Assembly (NCBI RefSeq): GCF_005503015.1
Contig: NZ_SCOL01000002.1
Coordinates: 248,001 to 312,000 of the forward strand
Direction: 5' to 3'
DNA from: Bacillus sp. E(2018)
GTDB lineage: Bacteria > Bacillota > Bacilli > Bacillales > Fictibacillaceae
DNA: 64,000 nucleotides
The position numbers and the translations under genes are program-made. The first letter of the stretch is position 1. Every line of letters starts with the position of its first letter. The notes beneath the pieces are model-generated. The model did not search any database and was not told the origin of the DNA. It saw only the letters and a list, made by a program, of their open reading frames with translations. Shown one piece after another: positions 7,685 to 16,416 of the stretch.

Positions 7685-8419
7685 TTATCTGTCCGTAAAA
7701 TAACTTTTTATGATCGCCATATATTCTCTAACGTGTGCTTGTGGAACAGAAGAAATTCTCAACGGTGAGCCAAGACCTTCCGCTTCAATGCCAACACGCT
7801 TTGCGATCATCTTTGTTCGGAAAAGATGGAAATCACTCGTTACAATGAGCAGCTGATCGTCTGGTTGAATCATCTTTTTCGTATATAAAAGATTTTCGTA
7901 TGTACTCGTTGCTTTTTCTTCAATCTGTATCCGGTTTGATTCAATTCCATTTTCAACGAGATAATGTTTCATGATAGATCCTTCGCTCGTCGTTTTACCG
8001 AACCCCAGACCACCGCTTACGATGAACGTAACGTTTGGATGTTCCTCTGCATAGGTGAGCGCTTGATCTAGCCGACCTTTCAGTACAGCACCTGGGCGAT
8101 TATTCTTCGTTCCTCCACCAAGTACGAGGATCGAATCTATTTTAGAAGATACCTTCTCTGGATCAGTGTTGGCTGACGTTAGAATAAGAGTTTCAAGCGT
8201 TCCTGCAAAAAGGATGGTTGTCACTAAAAGGGTAAGCGTCGTTTTTTTATATGTATTAATTAGGTTCATAGCTGAGTTGTAGCGGAGGAAAAGAACAAGA
8301 AAAAGAGCACCTAACAAGAAAAATACCGCAAGTCCCATATCCATGTTGGTCGTTTGAATGAGCATGGCCGTTGCGTAAACAGTAAAGAGGGTGCCAAGCG
8401 TAAGAAAAAGTTTTTTCAT
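7685..8419 (-). CDS. YdcF/SanA-like DUF218 membrane protein
   Basis: 244 residues. Two to three membrane segments (about 5-85) are followed by a DUF218 domain with ILVLGGGTKNNRPG, FIVSGGLGFGKTTSEG, EEKATSTYENL and IVTSDFHLFR, the order seen in ElyC/SanA/YdcF proteins, which are linked to cell-envelope metabolism in other bacteria. GGAG lies nine bases before the ATG at 8419. The small Cys-rich gene follows and may be cotranscribed. Confidence 0.85.
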   Translation of the reverse strand: MKKLFLTLGTLFTVYATAMLIQTTNMDMGLAVFFLLGALFLVLFLRYNSAMNLINTYKKTTLTLLVTTILFAGTLETLILTSANTDPEKVSSKIDSILVLGGGTKNNRPGAVLKGRLDQALTYAEEHPNVTFIVSGGLGFGKTTSEGSIMKHYLVENGIESNRIQIEEKATSTYENLLYTKKMIQPDDQLLIVTSDFHLFRTKMIAKRVGIEAEGLGSPLRISSVPQAHVREYMAIIKSYFTDR

Positions 8420-8472
8420 CAAAGACGTCTCCGTTCATAGATTTTCTATATTCTAGGATATCAGAAAAAGGA

Positions 8473-8502
8473 AAAGAGCGGAGTATGGAGATTCCGCTCT
8501 TT
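8473..8502 (-). terminator. Terminator of the 8508-8990 gene
   Basis: AAAGAGCGGA (8473-8482) pairs with TCCGCTCTTT (8493-8502), six bases past the stop codon. On the minus strand the stem ends in CTCTTTTCC. Confidence 0.75.
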
Positions 8503-8507
8503 AACCG

Positions 8508-8990
8508 TTATTTTGTATTTTTTTCTAATTCTCTCTCGATTTTTTCTGAGATATCTTTTTTAATCTCTGTTGTTGATTTAGTAGCGTCTGTGTTCATCTC
8601 TTCTTTTTTCTTTGTTAAAGCTTCTTCTTTTCTTTTGGATACTTCGGCCATTTCATTTCTATAATGCGTTTGGATTTCTTCTTTTTTCTCTCTAACAATT
8701 TGCTTTTTCTCATCTTCAAGCTCTTTTTTAGCTCCGTTAAAGATGTTAGAGATGTTATTGCTTAAATCTTTCACAAGTGTTTTTTCTTGGTCTTGCAATT
8801 CATTATTAATGTCGCCTTTAAAAACTAGAGACATGACATGGTTGTAGAGATAGTCTGCAAGATTTGGCTTTGCTGCAAATGTTGTCGTTCCTCCAACACC
8901 TAATGCAATCGTAGTCGCTAAAACAACTTTCGGCCATTTCTTCGTTGCCTTTTTCTTCGTACTGAATTTCTCTTTACGTGATATTTCCAT
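8508..8990 (-). CDS. Exported or membrane-anchored coiled-coil protein
   Basis: 160 residues. A basic N-terminus (KKKATKKWPK) precedes a hydrophobic stretch (VVLATTIALGVGGTTTFAA, about 21-40) that reads as a signal sequence or anchor with a possible AA cleavage site. The rest (60-160) is an almost continuous Lys/Glu coiled coil. AAGGGG precedes the ATG. Function unknown; it could be a peripheral wall or membrane-surface protein. The 284 bases upstream of it (8991-9274) hold nothing I recognise apart from the panF terminator hairpin. Confidence 0.7.
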   Translation of the reverse strand: MEISRKEKFSTKKKATKKWPKVVLATTIALGVGGTTTFAAKPNLADYLYNHVMSLVFKGDINNELQDQEKTLVKDLSNNISNIFNGAKKELEDEKKQIVREKKEEIQTHYRNEMAEVSKRKEEALTKKKEEMNTDATKSTTEIKKDISEKIERELEKNTK

Positions 8991-9240
8991 AATAAATACC
9001 CCTTCCTTTATTTAGAGAACAATAAAGAAAGCGGTCGGTTGCGCTACTAGCTTCAGTTATTCCAAGCGCCCACATACAGAATAACCTTCACAGCTCCACA
9101 CTTATCTAATTATATTCTGATATAAAATTAACACCAGCCCTATTCTCTGTAAATGGGTATTTAGTAAGATATTACTATAAATTGTTTTTTTAGTATTTTA
9201 TTGTAGAAAAGCAGATAGTGGTGAAGGGGAGAACACGAAA

Positions 9241-9275
9241 GAAGCCAATGTCCACTGAGCGTGGACATTGGCTTC
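9241..9275 (-). terminator. Terminator of the panF operon
   Basis: A perfect 15-bp stem (GAAGCCAATGTCCAC with its complement at 9261-9275) with a five-base loop. It abuts the panF stop codon and is followed on the minus strand by TTTCG. Confidence 0.8.
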
Positions 9276-10714
9276 TAGAATGTATTTGTATGGGGTCTGA
9301 CCCCTTTTGTGAAACTCCCTGCAATGTAGGCGATCAAAGATAGCATGATCGGCAGCACTACTGTATGCATGCCCCAAAGATTTGGATAGTTGAGATGAAG
9401 GAACATATAGGATCCTACCCCAACGATGAGAGAGGCAATCGCTCCGTTCGCGTTTCCTCTTTTCCAATATAGCCCCAATACGATTGGCCATATGAAGGCA
9501 GCTTCTAGTCCTCCGAACGCAAACAAATTTAACCAGATCAACAAGTCAGGCGGGTTGATCGCCATAGCGAATACACTTAGTCCGACAACCGCTGTTATCC
9601 CAAAGCTCAATTTTTTTACAAATTGCTCTTGGGCATCTGGTTTGATGTAATTGATGTACACATCTTTAATTATTGCAGAACTTACGAGCAAGAGAACGGA
9701 GTCAACGGTCGACATGACGGCGGCTAATGGCGCGGCCAGCACGATACCGGCTAGCCAGCCTGGCAGTACTTCGAGCGCTAAGAGTGGCATTACTTTATCC
9801 GGCACTTCGATTCCCGGTAGCACTACTCTTCCGAACACCCCAGCCAGATGCATACCTAACATGATGAATCCTACAACGAATGTTCCGATGATCATGGCTC
9901 GATGCATCGCTTTTGCATTTCGATAGCTCATCGCCCTGACCGAAATTTGCGGCAATCCTACTACTCCAACACCGACCAATATCCAAAATGAAGATACGTA
10001 AAGCGGTGTTAGCGATTGATCTGACCCATAAGGCGTGATCAGGTTCGGGTTCTCGGCTCTTAATTCGCTCATGATGTTCTCGATGCCTCCACCAGCAATA
10101 ATCGTACCGGCCAATATGATGACAGTTCCGATCACCATAACGACTCCTTGTATCGCATCTGTAATGACAACTGCTCGGAAGCCGCCTGCAATAACATACA
10201 CGAGGACAGAAGCTGAAAAGATGAAAAGTGCGGTTGTATACGATACACCGGTAAACGATTCAATCAATCGTCCTCCGCCGACCCATTGAGCGGCCATCGC
10301 AGAGAATAGGAAAACGACAATGCTTAGTGCTGATAGAATAACAACCCACTTGCTTTCATAACGGGCTTTTAGAAAATCAATCAATGTTACGGCGTTGATT
10401 TTCCGTGCAACGATGGCAAACTTTTTACCAAGTACAGCTAATGTGAAGTATCCTGTCACAAGCTGCGCCATGGCGAGCAGTACCCAACCAAGACCCAATT
10501 GATAGGCTGCACCAGGTCCACCGATAAAGCTCGACGCACTTCCATATGTTGCGACCATTGTCATCGCAAGCACAAAACCTCCCAGTTCTCTGCCTGCTAA
10601 AAAGTAATCTTGTAAAAACGAATCTCCACTTTTAATGTGCCGAGATGTATAAATACCTACTAAAAAAACTAAAATCAAAAAGAAAGCTAAAGGAAGAATC
10701 ACATCCCAATTCAT
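9275..10714 (-). CDS. panF: Sodium/pantothenate symporter (SSS family)
   Basis: 479 residues, about 13 membrane segments. Sodium:solute symporter signatures are present (YFLAGRELGGFVLAMT, GSASSFIGGPGAAY, GLPQISVRAMSYRNAKAMHRAM, AAPLAAVMSTVDSVLL). The start ATG overlaps the stop of the upstream yhdT-like gene by four bases, matching the yhdT-panF pair of enterobacteria. Oddity: the last residues, KGVRPHTNT, are encoded by a REP-like palindrome (9292-9304) and its flank, so the C-terminus appears to be a recent extension. Confidence 0.88.
   Translation of the reverse strand: MNWDVILPLAFFLILVFLVGIYTSRHIKSGDSFLQDYFLAGRELGGFVLAMTMVATYGSASSFIGGPGAAYQLGLGWVLLAMAQLVTGYFTLAVLGKKFAIVARKINAVTLIDFLKARYESKWVVILSALSIVVFLFSAMAAQWVGGGRLIESFTGVSYTTALFIFSASVLVYVIAGGFRAVVITDAIQGVVMVIGTVIILAGTIIAGGGIENIMSELRAENPNLITPYGSDQSLTPLYVSSFWILVGVGVVGLPQISVRAMSYRNAKAMHRAMIIGTFVVGFIMLGMHLAGVFGRVVLPGIEVPDKVMPLLALEVLPGWLAGIVLAAPLAAVMSTVDSVLLLVSSAIIKDVYINYIKPDAQEQFVKKLSFGITAVVGLSVFAMAINPPDLLIWLNLFAFGGLEAAFIWPIVLGLYWKRGNANGAIASLIVGVGSYMFLHLNYPNLWGMHTVVLPIMLSLIAYIAGSFTKGVRPHTNTF
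9277..9306 (+). repeat. REP-like palindrome 2, inside the 3' end of panF
   Basis: Core GGGGTCTGACCCC at 9292-9304 with left flank TAGAATGTATTTGTAT. It lies within the coding sequence, between the conserved end of panF and its terminator; the stop codon in use lies in the element's flank. Confidence 0.88.
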
Positions 10715-11004
10715 CGTGCATCTCCCTCCTCTTTCTCGCTCATTTCATCTAGCTCGAATGGAACCTCTTTAAAGAAAAACTTCACCATAATCCAAACTAA
10801 AATGGTAAAAACAACAAATCCCATAATGCAGCTATAAAAAAACCATGCTGGAAATCCAAGTATGTATGTGTATTCTTTAATAGGACGTCCGCCTAGGCCA
10901 TATGCGAACGCATACCACCAGATAAAGTTCAAAATGGCAAGCACTGTACCCATGATCGCTTCTCTATTCGATACTCGATACCGCCAGTCTGTTCCCTTTT
11001 TCAT
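10711..11004 (-). CDS. YhdT-like DUF997 membrane protein
   Basis: 97 residues with two membrane segments (about 15-35 and 48-70). It has the family's FIWWYAFAYGLG and FPAWFFYSCI motifs. ATG 11004 is preceded by AGGGGGTTAAGG. A four-base overlap with panF implies translational coupling; DUF997 proteins are the usual small partner of PanF-type symporters. The C-terminal tail is acidic. Confidence 0.82.
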   Translation of the reverse strand: MKKGTDWRYRVSNREAIMGTVLAILNFIWWYAFAYGLGGRPIKEYTYILGFPAWFFYSCIMGFVVFTILVWIMVKFFFKEVPFELDEMSEKEEGDAR

Positions 11005-11188
11005 TTCCTTAACCCCCTGGAGTTTCAGTACAAAATATAAGTCCACTCATAACTATGGCAAATTCAATTCTTGTTGTCGAGTTCTTTCGACGTTTATGAA
11101 ATTTTCTATTTCTTCTCATGATATACCTGTTTCAGTATGTGAAAAAGTAAAAACGAGCACCATTATAGGTACTCGTTTAAGTCATGTT

Positions 11189-11854
11189 TTATTGAAGAGG
11201 TGGTTGTGTTTGAGTGGAAGGAGCGTATGCACCAAGCATGCTCGTCATATCTTGTTGATTCAGCTGAGGAACCTGATAATAATGATTTTTATTCTGCCAG
11301 ATCGACAGTTCATAAGCCATCTCGATCCAGTTTGGAATTCCATCCGCTAACACGCGTCTGAGCACTGGGTTTGTAACTTCTAGTGTCGCCATCCCTCTTA
11401 ATGAAGCATTCGATTTTAATGTTCCTAGAATTAAAGTCGATACCGATTGATCGTTTAATTCGGTAACGCTCTGAATAGGTTTTACGGGTTGAGCAGGTTT
11501 CAAGCCATATACAAAATCATTATCTTGAGCCATCTTGTAAGACTCTGTACGCATAGCTGGATCTTTTCCTGTCTGAAAGGCTTGGACACATGCGTTGTAT
11601 TCTTTTGTAATGTGCTGATAATGACGATTGAGCATCGTTTTGAGCTCAGGATCCTGAACATGCCCTTTACAAAGTGTATATAGGTTCAATGTTCCTACGA
11701 TGCCACTTAGCATCTCATGAACATCAAACATTTCATGTCCACCATGATTCATTTGGGCAGGCACTTGTCCAGTCTGCATGTTTACATGGTTAAACTCAGG
11801 ATTGTTATTCCCAGATTGAGGATTCATATTTTGTTGATTTGAATCTTGATTCAT
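11189..11854 (-). CDS. CotF-like spore coat protein
   Basis: 221 residues. The N-terminal 45 residues are Asn/Gln/His-rich and disordered. The remainder resembles the CotF/ferritin-like coat family, with helices around MFDVHEMLSGIVGTLNLYTLCKGHVQDPEL and YQHITKEYNACVQAFQTGKDP. GGAGGT lies seven bases before the ATG at 11854 (another ATG at 11857 is possible). It is probably made in the mother cell late in sporulation; no sporulation promoter could be assigned by eye. Confidence 0.72.
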   Translation of the reverse strand: MNQDSNQQNMNPQSGNNNPEFNHVNMQTGQVPAQMNHGGHEMFDVHEMLSGIVGTLNLYTLCKGHVQDPELKTMLNRHYQHITKEYNACVQAFQTGKDPAMRTESYKMAQDNDFVYGLKPAQPVKPIQSVTELNDQSVSTLILGTLKSNASLRGMATLEVTNPVLRRVLADGIPNWIEMAYELSIWQNKNHYYQVPQLNQQDMTSMLGAYAPSTQTQPPLQ

Positions 11855-12093
11855 CATACTTACCTCCGATTTATAAAATACGGGGTTATTGTATGTAGAA
11901 AGGCGTACTCTATTCGCATTTTTTTATCATTTCCGAGGAAATATGATAGATAGCCTGATGAAGAGACGAAGTTCGACATTCTTTCAGAAGGGCTATTCGC
12001 TAAAAACAGATAGCTTTCTAAAAAGAAAAGTTTCGAACCGTTTGCATTTTAGAAACGCTATAGAGGTTTTGCTTGAAAACAAGGCGGGAAATA
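11855..12093. other. Intergenic region with no recognised feature
   Basis: Between the CotF-like gene and the REP element upstream of the RAYT gene. An open frame runs through on the plus strand (11889-12182), but it has no good ribosome binding site, overlaps the RAYT start and shows no family signature. I see nothing else. Confidence 0.5.
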
Positions 12094-12122
12094 AATTTTT
12101 TGGGGTCAGTCCCCATTTCCCA
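12085..12122 (+). repeat. REP-like palindrome 3, upstream of the RAYT gene
   Basis: Core GGGGTCAGTCCCC at 12102-12114, with one mismatch in the stem. It is embedded in GGGAAATAAATT...CCATTTCCC, the same outer inverted repeat as copy 1. It lies about 60 bases before the RAYT start. Confidence 0.85.
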
Positions 12123-12174
12123 GATTCACTTTCAACCTTTATAATAAAGATACGATTGAAAGGAGGTGAAAAAC

Positions 12175-12726
12175 ATTCCTAGATCTCCTCGCATTTGGTA
12201 TCCTGATGCTGTTTATCACGTGACTACCCGCGGAAACCGCAGGGAACCTCTTTTTTATTCCCACTTGGATTTCCATCGCTATTTAAAGATTCTAAGTCAC
12301 TGTGTTAAAAAGCATGCTGTTGAGCTCTTCTCATATTGCCTCATGACGAACCACACCCATTTACAAATTTTGTGCAGCAAGTCCCCACCTGGAGATTTCA
12401 TGAAAGAACTAAATGAAACGTACGCAATGTATTTCAACAAGAAATATGAACTGACTGGTCATGTGTTTCAAGGTCGTTATGGAGCAGAATTGATCGAAGA
12501 TCGGTCACATTTGTTAGACACTAGCCGCTATATTCATTTGAATCCTGTTTCTGCCGATCTGGTCATGTATCCTCTAGAATATCAATGGAGCAGTTACCGC
12601 TATTATGTAACCCCATCGGTGTGCCCTTTCGTAAACACCTCAACCCTTCTTGAACAGTTTAACCATTCGAAATCTCAATACCGAGATTATGTAGAAAGCA
12701 AAATCACCCCTGTAGTAGAGCTTTAA
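12175..12726 (+). CDS. REP-associated tyrosine transposase (RAYT, Y1_Tnp/HUH family)
   Basis: About 183 residues. An HUH metal-binding motif (MTNHTHLQIL, His60 and His62) is followed by GHVFQGRY and SRYIHLNPV, whose Tyr119 fits the single catalytic tyrosine by spacing. The best ribosome binding site, AGGAGG at 12161-12166, lies eight bases before an ATT codon at 12175, which would start the protein as MPRSPRIWYP, the usual RAYT N-terminus; an in-frame GTG at 12166 overlaps the site and is less likely. There are no classic IS ends. REP-like palindromes lie on both sides (12102 and 12845), so this is probably the enzyme that spread them. Confidence 0.9.
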   Translation: MPRSPRIWYPDAVYHVTTRGNRREPLFYSHLDFHRYLKILSHCVKKHAVELFSYCLMTNHTHLQILCSKSPPGDFMKELNETYAMYFNKKYELTGHVFQGRYGAELIEDRSHLLDTSRYIHLNPVSADLVMYPLEYQWSSYRYYVTPSVCPFVNTSTLLEQFNHSKSQYRDYVESKITPVVEL

Positions 12727-12793
12727 ACCCTATTAAACTGCATGTATAAGTACACTCTTCCTTTTTTAAAAAGTCAGTACTAGCAAAGAAAAA

Positions 12794-12828
12794 GCCGTAT
12801 TTGTCTTTTTGGAAAAGACAAATACGGC
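12794..12828 (-). terminator. Terminator of the chemoreceptor gene
   Basis: A perfect 16-bp stem GCCGTATTTGTCTTTT/AAAAGACAAATACGGC is followed on the minus strand by TTTTTCTTT. It is separated from the stop codon only by REP-like copy 4. Confidence 0.85.
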
Positions 12829-12829
12829 A

Positions 12830-12859
12830 TAGATGTAATTGTATGGGGTCAGACCCCTA
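12830..12859 (+). repeat. REP-like palindrome 4, at the chemoreceptor stop codon
   Basis: Core GGGGTCAGACCCC at 12845-12857 with left flank TAGATGTAATTGTAT. On the minus strand the TAG stop of the chemoreceptor (12857-12859) shares its last G with the core, giving TAGGGGTCTGACCCC. Copy 7 at fabZ shows exactly the same junction. Confidence 0.88.
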
Positions 12860-14830
12860 GAATGTGAACCGCTGGACGTGGTTGCGCATTTGTTCAGCGT
12901 ACTCTTCGAGCTGATCGGCTAGATGATTCAACTGCTCCATCGATGCTGATTGCTGTTCTGCCGATGCGGATACTTCCTCTGTTCCAGCCGCTGTTTCTTG
13001 CGTGATCGCCAAGATATGCGACGCATTCTCAAGGAGAACATCCTTTTGCATCGTCATTTCGTCAACGGACTGAATCACGTCTTTTAATGCTTCTGCATTC
13101 CCTTTAACTGCAGTAGAGATCGCAGTAAAGCTCTGTTCTGTCTCTTCCACTGCTTCGCTTTGTAAAAGTATGAGAGCTGCAGCTTCTTGAACTTGTCCAA
13201 CAGTGTTTTCAGTTACTTGCTGCATATCCGTAATCAATGTACTGATATCTTTTAAGGAATGCTCAGTCTGCTCTGCCAGTTTTCTTACTTCATCCGCAAC
13301 GACCGCAAAGCCTCTTCCGGATTCTCCCGCTCTAGCTGCCTCGATTGCTGCGTTTAATGCTAATAAATTTGTTTGGTTGGCGATATCGCTGATCGTTAGA
13401 ACGATCTGTTGAACGCTTCCAGATGTTTCATCAAGTTTTTTAATTGAAGAAATCATCTCTTTCGTCATTTCTGTTGTCATCAGAGACTTCTCTTTAAGCA
13501 CACTTACCTTTTTTACACCGTTCAACGATTCTTGATTCATTTGTTTTGTTGCTTTTTCGATTCTTTCGCCATGTGCATGGACGGTACCGATACGCTCAGC
13601 CAGTACATTGGCCGCTTTTGCGTTCTGATCCATCAATTCTGCTTGATGAGAAGAGCCGGCTGCAATCTGTTGCATCGTTGTTGAAACTTCTTGTGCAGAT
13701 GCTGAATTTTCTTCTGCACTCGCAACAACCGTTTGAGACGCATCCGTCACATGATCGGTAATCTGAGCCATCTCTCTGATTAACGTTCGCATCTGGTTAG
13801 ACATATCATCAAAGCTTGAAGCCAGTTCACCAATCTCATCTTTTCTTTGTATAGAGACGCTTGCCTGTAGATTTCCATTTCTGATTTCGTGCATCGCGTT
13901 CTTCAGTTGGTTTACCGGTACTGTGATTCTCCTTGAAACAAACACAGAGATAATAGCTGCCACGAAAAGAGTGACGAGTAAAGCAATTCCGATCGGTAAA
14001 AGAATCACATAAGCCTTTTCCTCAAATTCACTAAGTGCGACAGTTCCGGCTAGTTTCCAACCGGTTGTATCGTTTTTCGTATAGCTGACTACTCTCTCTT
14101 CACCGTTGATCTTTGTAGTTAACGTTCCATCTTTTTTCGTAATATTTTTATAAAACGATTCTTTTGTTGCGCTTTTCCCCAGCATCTTTGCATCAGGATG
14201 AACCATAAAATTCCCCGAGTTATCGATGAGAAGAGCATAACCGGTATCCCCGATTTTCACATCCTGCATGAGCGTTAAGATGTCATTTACAGCGATGTCA
14301 ATCGCCGTTACACCCACGACTTTTCCGCTGTACTCAACGGCTTGTACAGCTTTTACAACCGGACGATCTGTCGCTTCATCGATGAAAGGATCTGTCCAGA
14401 ATACTTTAGTTGGATCCTTTTTAGCCTGTTGATACCACGGTGTTAATGTCATGTCCTCAACCGGTGATGCAGGCATCGGATACATGATTACTTCCTTATC
14501 ATCTGAAATAAAATAGCTGTTCATGATCGCTTCGTTTGCTAGATGATAGTCTTCAAACTTAGAAATAATATAATCCGGGCTATCTCCCTTTGCATGAAGC
14601 TTGATTGTAGCGGAATCTGCATAAGCCGATACAAAATTTGCGTTATCTCTCAAAAATCCATTGAGCGTCTCATCTAAATCATGCATCCGTTCAGACGTAT
14701 TCTCTGATGAATTTTCAATGGTAGTCTTCTTGCTGAAGAGATAACTAACTCCACTCACTACGACTCCTGTCATAACAATGAGCAATATAAAAGGCACAAG
14801 AATTTGCCTCTGTAGACTTTTTTTAATCAT
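12857..14830 (-). CDS. Methyl-accepting chemotaxis protein with dCache sensor
   Basis: 657 residues. Order: membrane segment (7-28), large extracellular dCache-type sensor (about 40-270, with [25 protein letters not shown] repeats of the PAS-like fold), second membrane segment (about 278-300), HAMP, then a full MA signalling domain with the hairpin tip [20 protein letters not shown] and [18 protein letters not shown] precedes the ATG. It sends ligand information to CheA/CheW; the ligand cannot be told from sequence, though dCache receptors often bind amino acids or carboxylates. A single-gene unit ending in a strong terminator. Confidence 0.93.
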   Translation of the reverse strand: MIKKSLQRQILVPFILLIVMTGVVVSGVSYLFSKKTTIENSSENTSERMHDLDETLNGFLRDNANFVSAYADSATIKLHAKGDSPDYIISKFEDYHLANEAIMNSYFISDDKEVIMYPMPASPVEDMTLTPWYQQAKKDPTKVFWTDPFIDEATDRPVVKAVQAVEYSGKVVGVTAIDIAVNDILTLMQDVKIGDTGYALLIDNSGNFMVHPDAKMLGKSATKESFYKNITKKDGTLTTKINGEERVVSYTKNDTTGWKLAGTVALSEFEEKAYVILLPIGIALLVTLFVAAIISVFVSRRITVPVNQLKNAMHEIRNGNLQASVSIQRKDEIGELASSFDDMSNQMRTLIREMAQITDHVTDASQTVVASAEENSASAQEVSTTMQQIAAGSSHQAELMDQNAKAANVLAERIGTVHAHGERIEKATKQMNQESLNGVKKVSVLKEKSLMTTEMTKEMISSIKKLDETSGSVQQIVLTISDIANQTNLLALNAAIEAARAGESGRGFAVVADEVRKLAEQTEHSLKDISTLITDMQQVTENTVGQVQEAAALILLQSEAVEETEQSFTAISTAVKGNAEALKDVIQSVDEMTMQKDVLLENASHILAITQETAAGTEEVSASAEQQSASMEQLNHLADQLEEYAEQMRNHVQRFTF

Positions 14831-14943
14831 TTGTTCCTCCTGCAGTTACTTTTTACTAGATAGCAAAAAGTATATCGACAGAAAGCTACAAAGTTTTACA
14901 GAATTAGAGCAGAACTTGTCTTTTTGAGTAGTACAAAACACGC

Positions 14944-14978
14944 AAAAGTGTAATTGTAGGGGGTCTGTCCCCCTATAT
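14944..14978 (+). repeat. REP-like palindrome 5
   Basis: Core GGGGGTCTGTCCCCC at 14959-14973 (one central mismatch) with left flank TGTAATTGTA. It lies in the divergent region between the chemoreceptor and the Spo0E-like gene, 25 bases upstream of the latter's promoter. Confidence 0.82.
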
Positions 14979-14997
14979 GTGTAAAAAAATAATAGAC

Positions 14998-15026
14998 TTG
15001 ACACAAAATATGGTATATAATATTTA
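14998..15026 (+). promoter_or_regulatory. Probable promoter of the Spo0E-like gene
   Basis: A perfect TTGACA at 14998-15003 with TATTTA at 15021-15026 (17-bp spacing). A TATAAT at 15016-15021 is closer than usual (12 bp), so the exact -10 is uncertain. Confidence 0.5.
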
Positions 15027-15085
15027 CAAGATTTACCGATATTAATGGTGCAGAAGTGGTTATTATATTAGAGGGGGAATGGACC

Positions 15086-15256
15086 ATGAGCCGAAGCAAT
15101 GCTCTTGTCTTAACTACAGAGATAGACGCCATTCGCACGACCATGTATGAGGTAAGTAAAAAGGTTAATAGTCTTGCAGATCCGCTTCTTGTTCAACTAA
15201 GCCAGATATTAGACGAAAAACTAAACAAACTTGACCAAATTAAAAATTGCGCTTAA
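15086..15256 (+). CDS. Spo0E-like aspartyl-phosphate phosphatase
   Basis: 56 residues forming the two-helix Spo0E fold. The diagnostic signature is SQILDEKLNKLD. ATG 15086 has GAGGGGGAA upstream. Proteins of this family dephosphorylate Spo0A~P and so delay sporulation; which response regulator this one acts on is not shown by the sequence. It has its own promoter and terminator, so it is expressed as a single gene. Confidence 0.88.
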   Translation: MSRSNALVLTTEIDAIRTTMYEVSKKVNSLADPLLVQLSQILDEKLNKLDQIKNCA

Positions 15257-15280
15257 TCTCACAAACTACTATTAAAATTT

Positions 15281-15319
15281 AAACCGGGGTCCTTACGTTA
15301 TATGGACTGCCGGTTTTTT
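15281..15319 (+). terminator. Terminator of the Spo0E-like gene
   Basis: AAACCGG with GGTCC forms the left arm (15281-15292) and TGGACTGCCGGTTT the right arm, followed by TTTTTT. The stem has a small internal mismatch. Confidence 0.8.
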
Positions 15320-15392
15320 ATTAGGCTATTGCTTCTCTATTATTTTCATTCTCGTACGAAATCTATTATCCATTTTATAATGAAAAACCAAA

Positions 15393-16340
15393 CTACGAAA
15401 AGTTCTCCCCTGTCATGATGCTCATAAAATCTCTGAAAAAATACCCATAATCAAAATCAAACGCGATGCGATGTCTTTTTTCTTCGTCGTCAAACTGTGC
15501 ATACGGCCGAACATCTGTAATGCTCTGACCTCTCGCCGTATTGCCGTCTTGTAGCACGATATGTACGGGTAGCGACTTATAGGTGAACATATCTTCTCTT
15601 ATGCAAGCCATCAACGTAATCGCATCATGAACAGGACTTCCGAGGATATCAGGGTTTCTGCTTTTGTAAAAGTTGTAATAAAAGTCGAGCATCGGTTTTA
15701 AGATGGGCATTTTACCTTTGTAATCAATATAATTCACCATCTCAGGAGTAACAACGGCCCGATCGGTAACATTCAACGGAATGATAGTCACGTTTTTGGC
15801 GTACGTTAACACGATTCTAACCGCGATGGGGTCTCCATAAAAATTCGCTTCAGACACTGGTGTTACGTTTCCTGGCACCCAGAATGCTCCGCCCATAATA
15901 TAGTAGGCTTTTACTTTTTTCATAAGCGACTGAAACAAAATAAACATCGTAGCAAGAGAAGTCAGCCTGCCAGCATTCACGATAATCAGTTCATCTTGAT
16001 ACTGTTCGATCAGATTTACAATTTCAAAAAAGTTTTCTATAAATCCTTCAGATATACCTGGATCGATCGGACCCAATCCGTAAACACCGTGCACGTCTGG
16101 ATAAAACATTGGTTTTTCTCCTGTCATCGGCACTTCTGCTCCGCCAATCACTCTAACATTTTCCGGAAAGTTAAAGGTTTTAGCAATAAATTTCACATTC
16201 GATACCGTTTGTTCTCGCGATACGTTGCCATAGTCCGCCACAACACCAACAATATCTATCTCATTGCTAAAAAATGCATAAGCTAAAGCAATTGTATCGT
16301 CGATTCCAGCGTCACCAAAGAACAGAACTTTTTGTCCCAT
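15393..16340 (-). CDS. Nucleoside hydrolase-family protein
   Basis: 315 residues; ATG 16340 follows AGGGGAA at seven bases. The family fold is clear: N-terminal FFGDAGIDDTIAL, IIVNAGRLTSLA, IPLNVTDRAVVT and a C-terminal SPVHDAITLM in place of the usual calcium-ligand HDA. The canonical DTDPGxDD is altered to FGDAGIDD, so the first Asp, the usual general base, is missing. Either a subfamily with changed chemistry or a non-classical substrate is likely. It stands alone on the minus strand. Confidence 0.82.
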   Translation of the reverse strand: MGQKVLFFGDAGIDDTIALAYAFFSNEIDIVGVVADYGNVSREQTVSNVKFIAKTFNFPENVRVIGGAEVPMTGEKPMFYPDVHGVYGLGPIDPGISEGFIENFFEIVNLIEQYQDELIIVNAGRLTSLATMFILFQSLMKKVKAYYIMGGAFWVPGNVTPVSEANFYGDPIAVRIVLTYAKNVTIIPLNVTDRAVVTPEMVNYIDYKGKMPILKPMLDFYYNFYKSRNPDILGSPVHDAITLMACIREDMFTYKSLPVHIVLQDGNTARGQSITDVRPYAQFDDEEKRHRIAFDFDYGYFFRDFMSIMTGENFS

Positions 16341-16416
16341 CGTGCAGTTCCCCTTTTTAGGCATTTGTTCTATCCTATTAGTTAGACTACACACTTATGA
16401 AGTTTGCTGGTAAAAA

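Noticed and set aside
12166-12168. GTG as RAYT start
   Set aside because: It overlaps the AGGAGG ribosome binding site; the ATT nine bases later has ideal spacing and gives the family N-terminus.
11889-12182. 97-codon frame upstream of the RAYT gene
   Set aside because: Runs through the REP element and over the RAYT ribosome binding site, with no own binding site and no family signature.
14896-15144. Minus-strand frame across the Spo0E-like promoter
   Set aside because: Overlaps REP copy 5, the promoter and the Spo0E-like gene; composition is unlike the other proteins.
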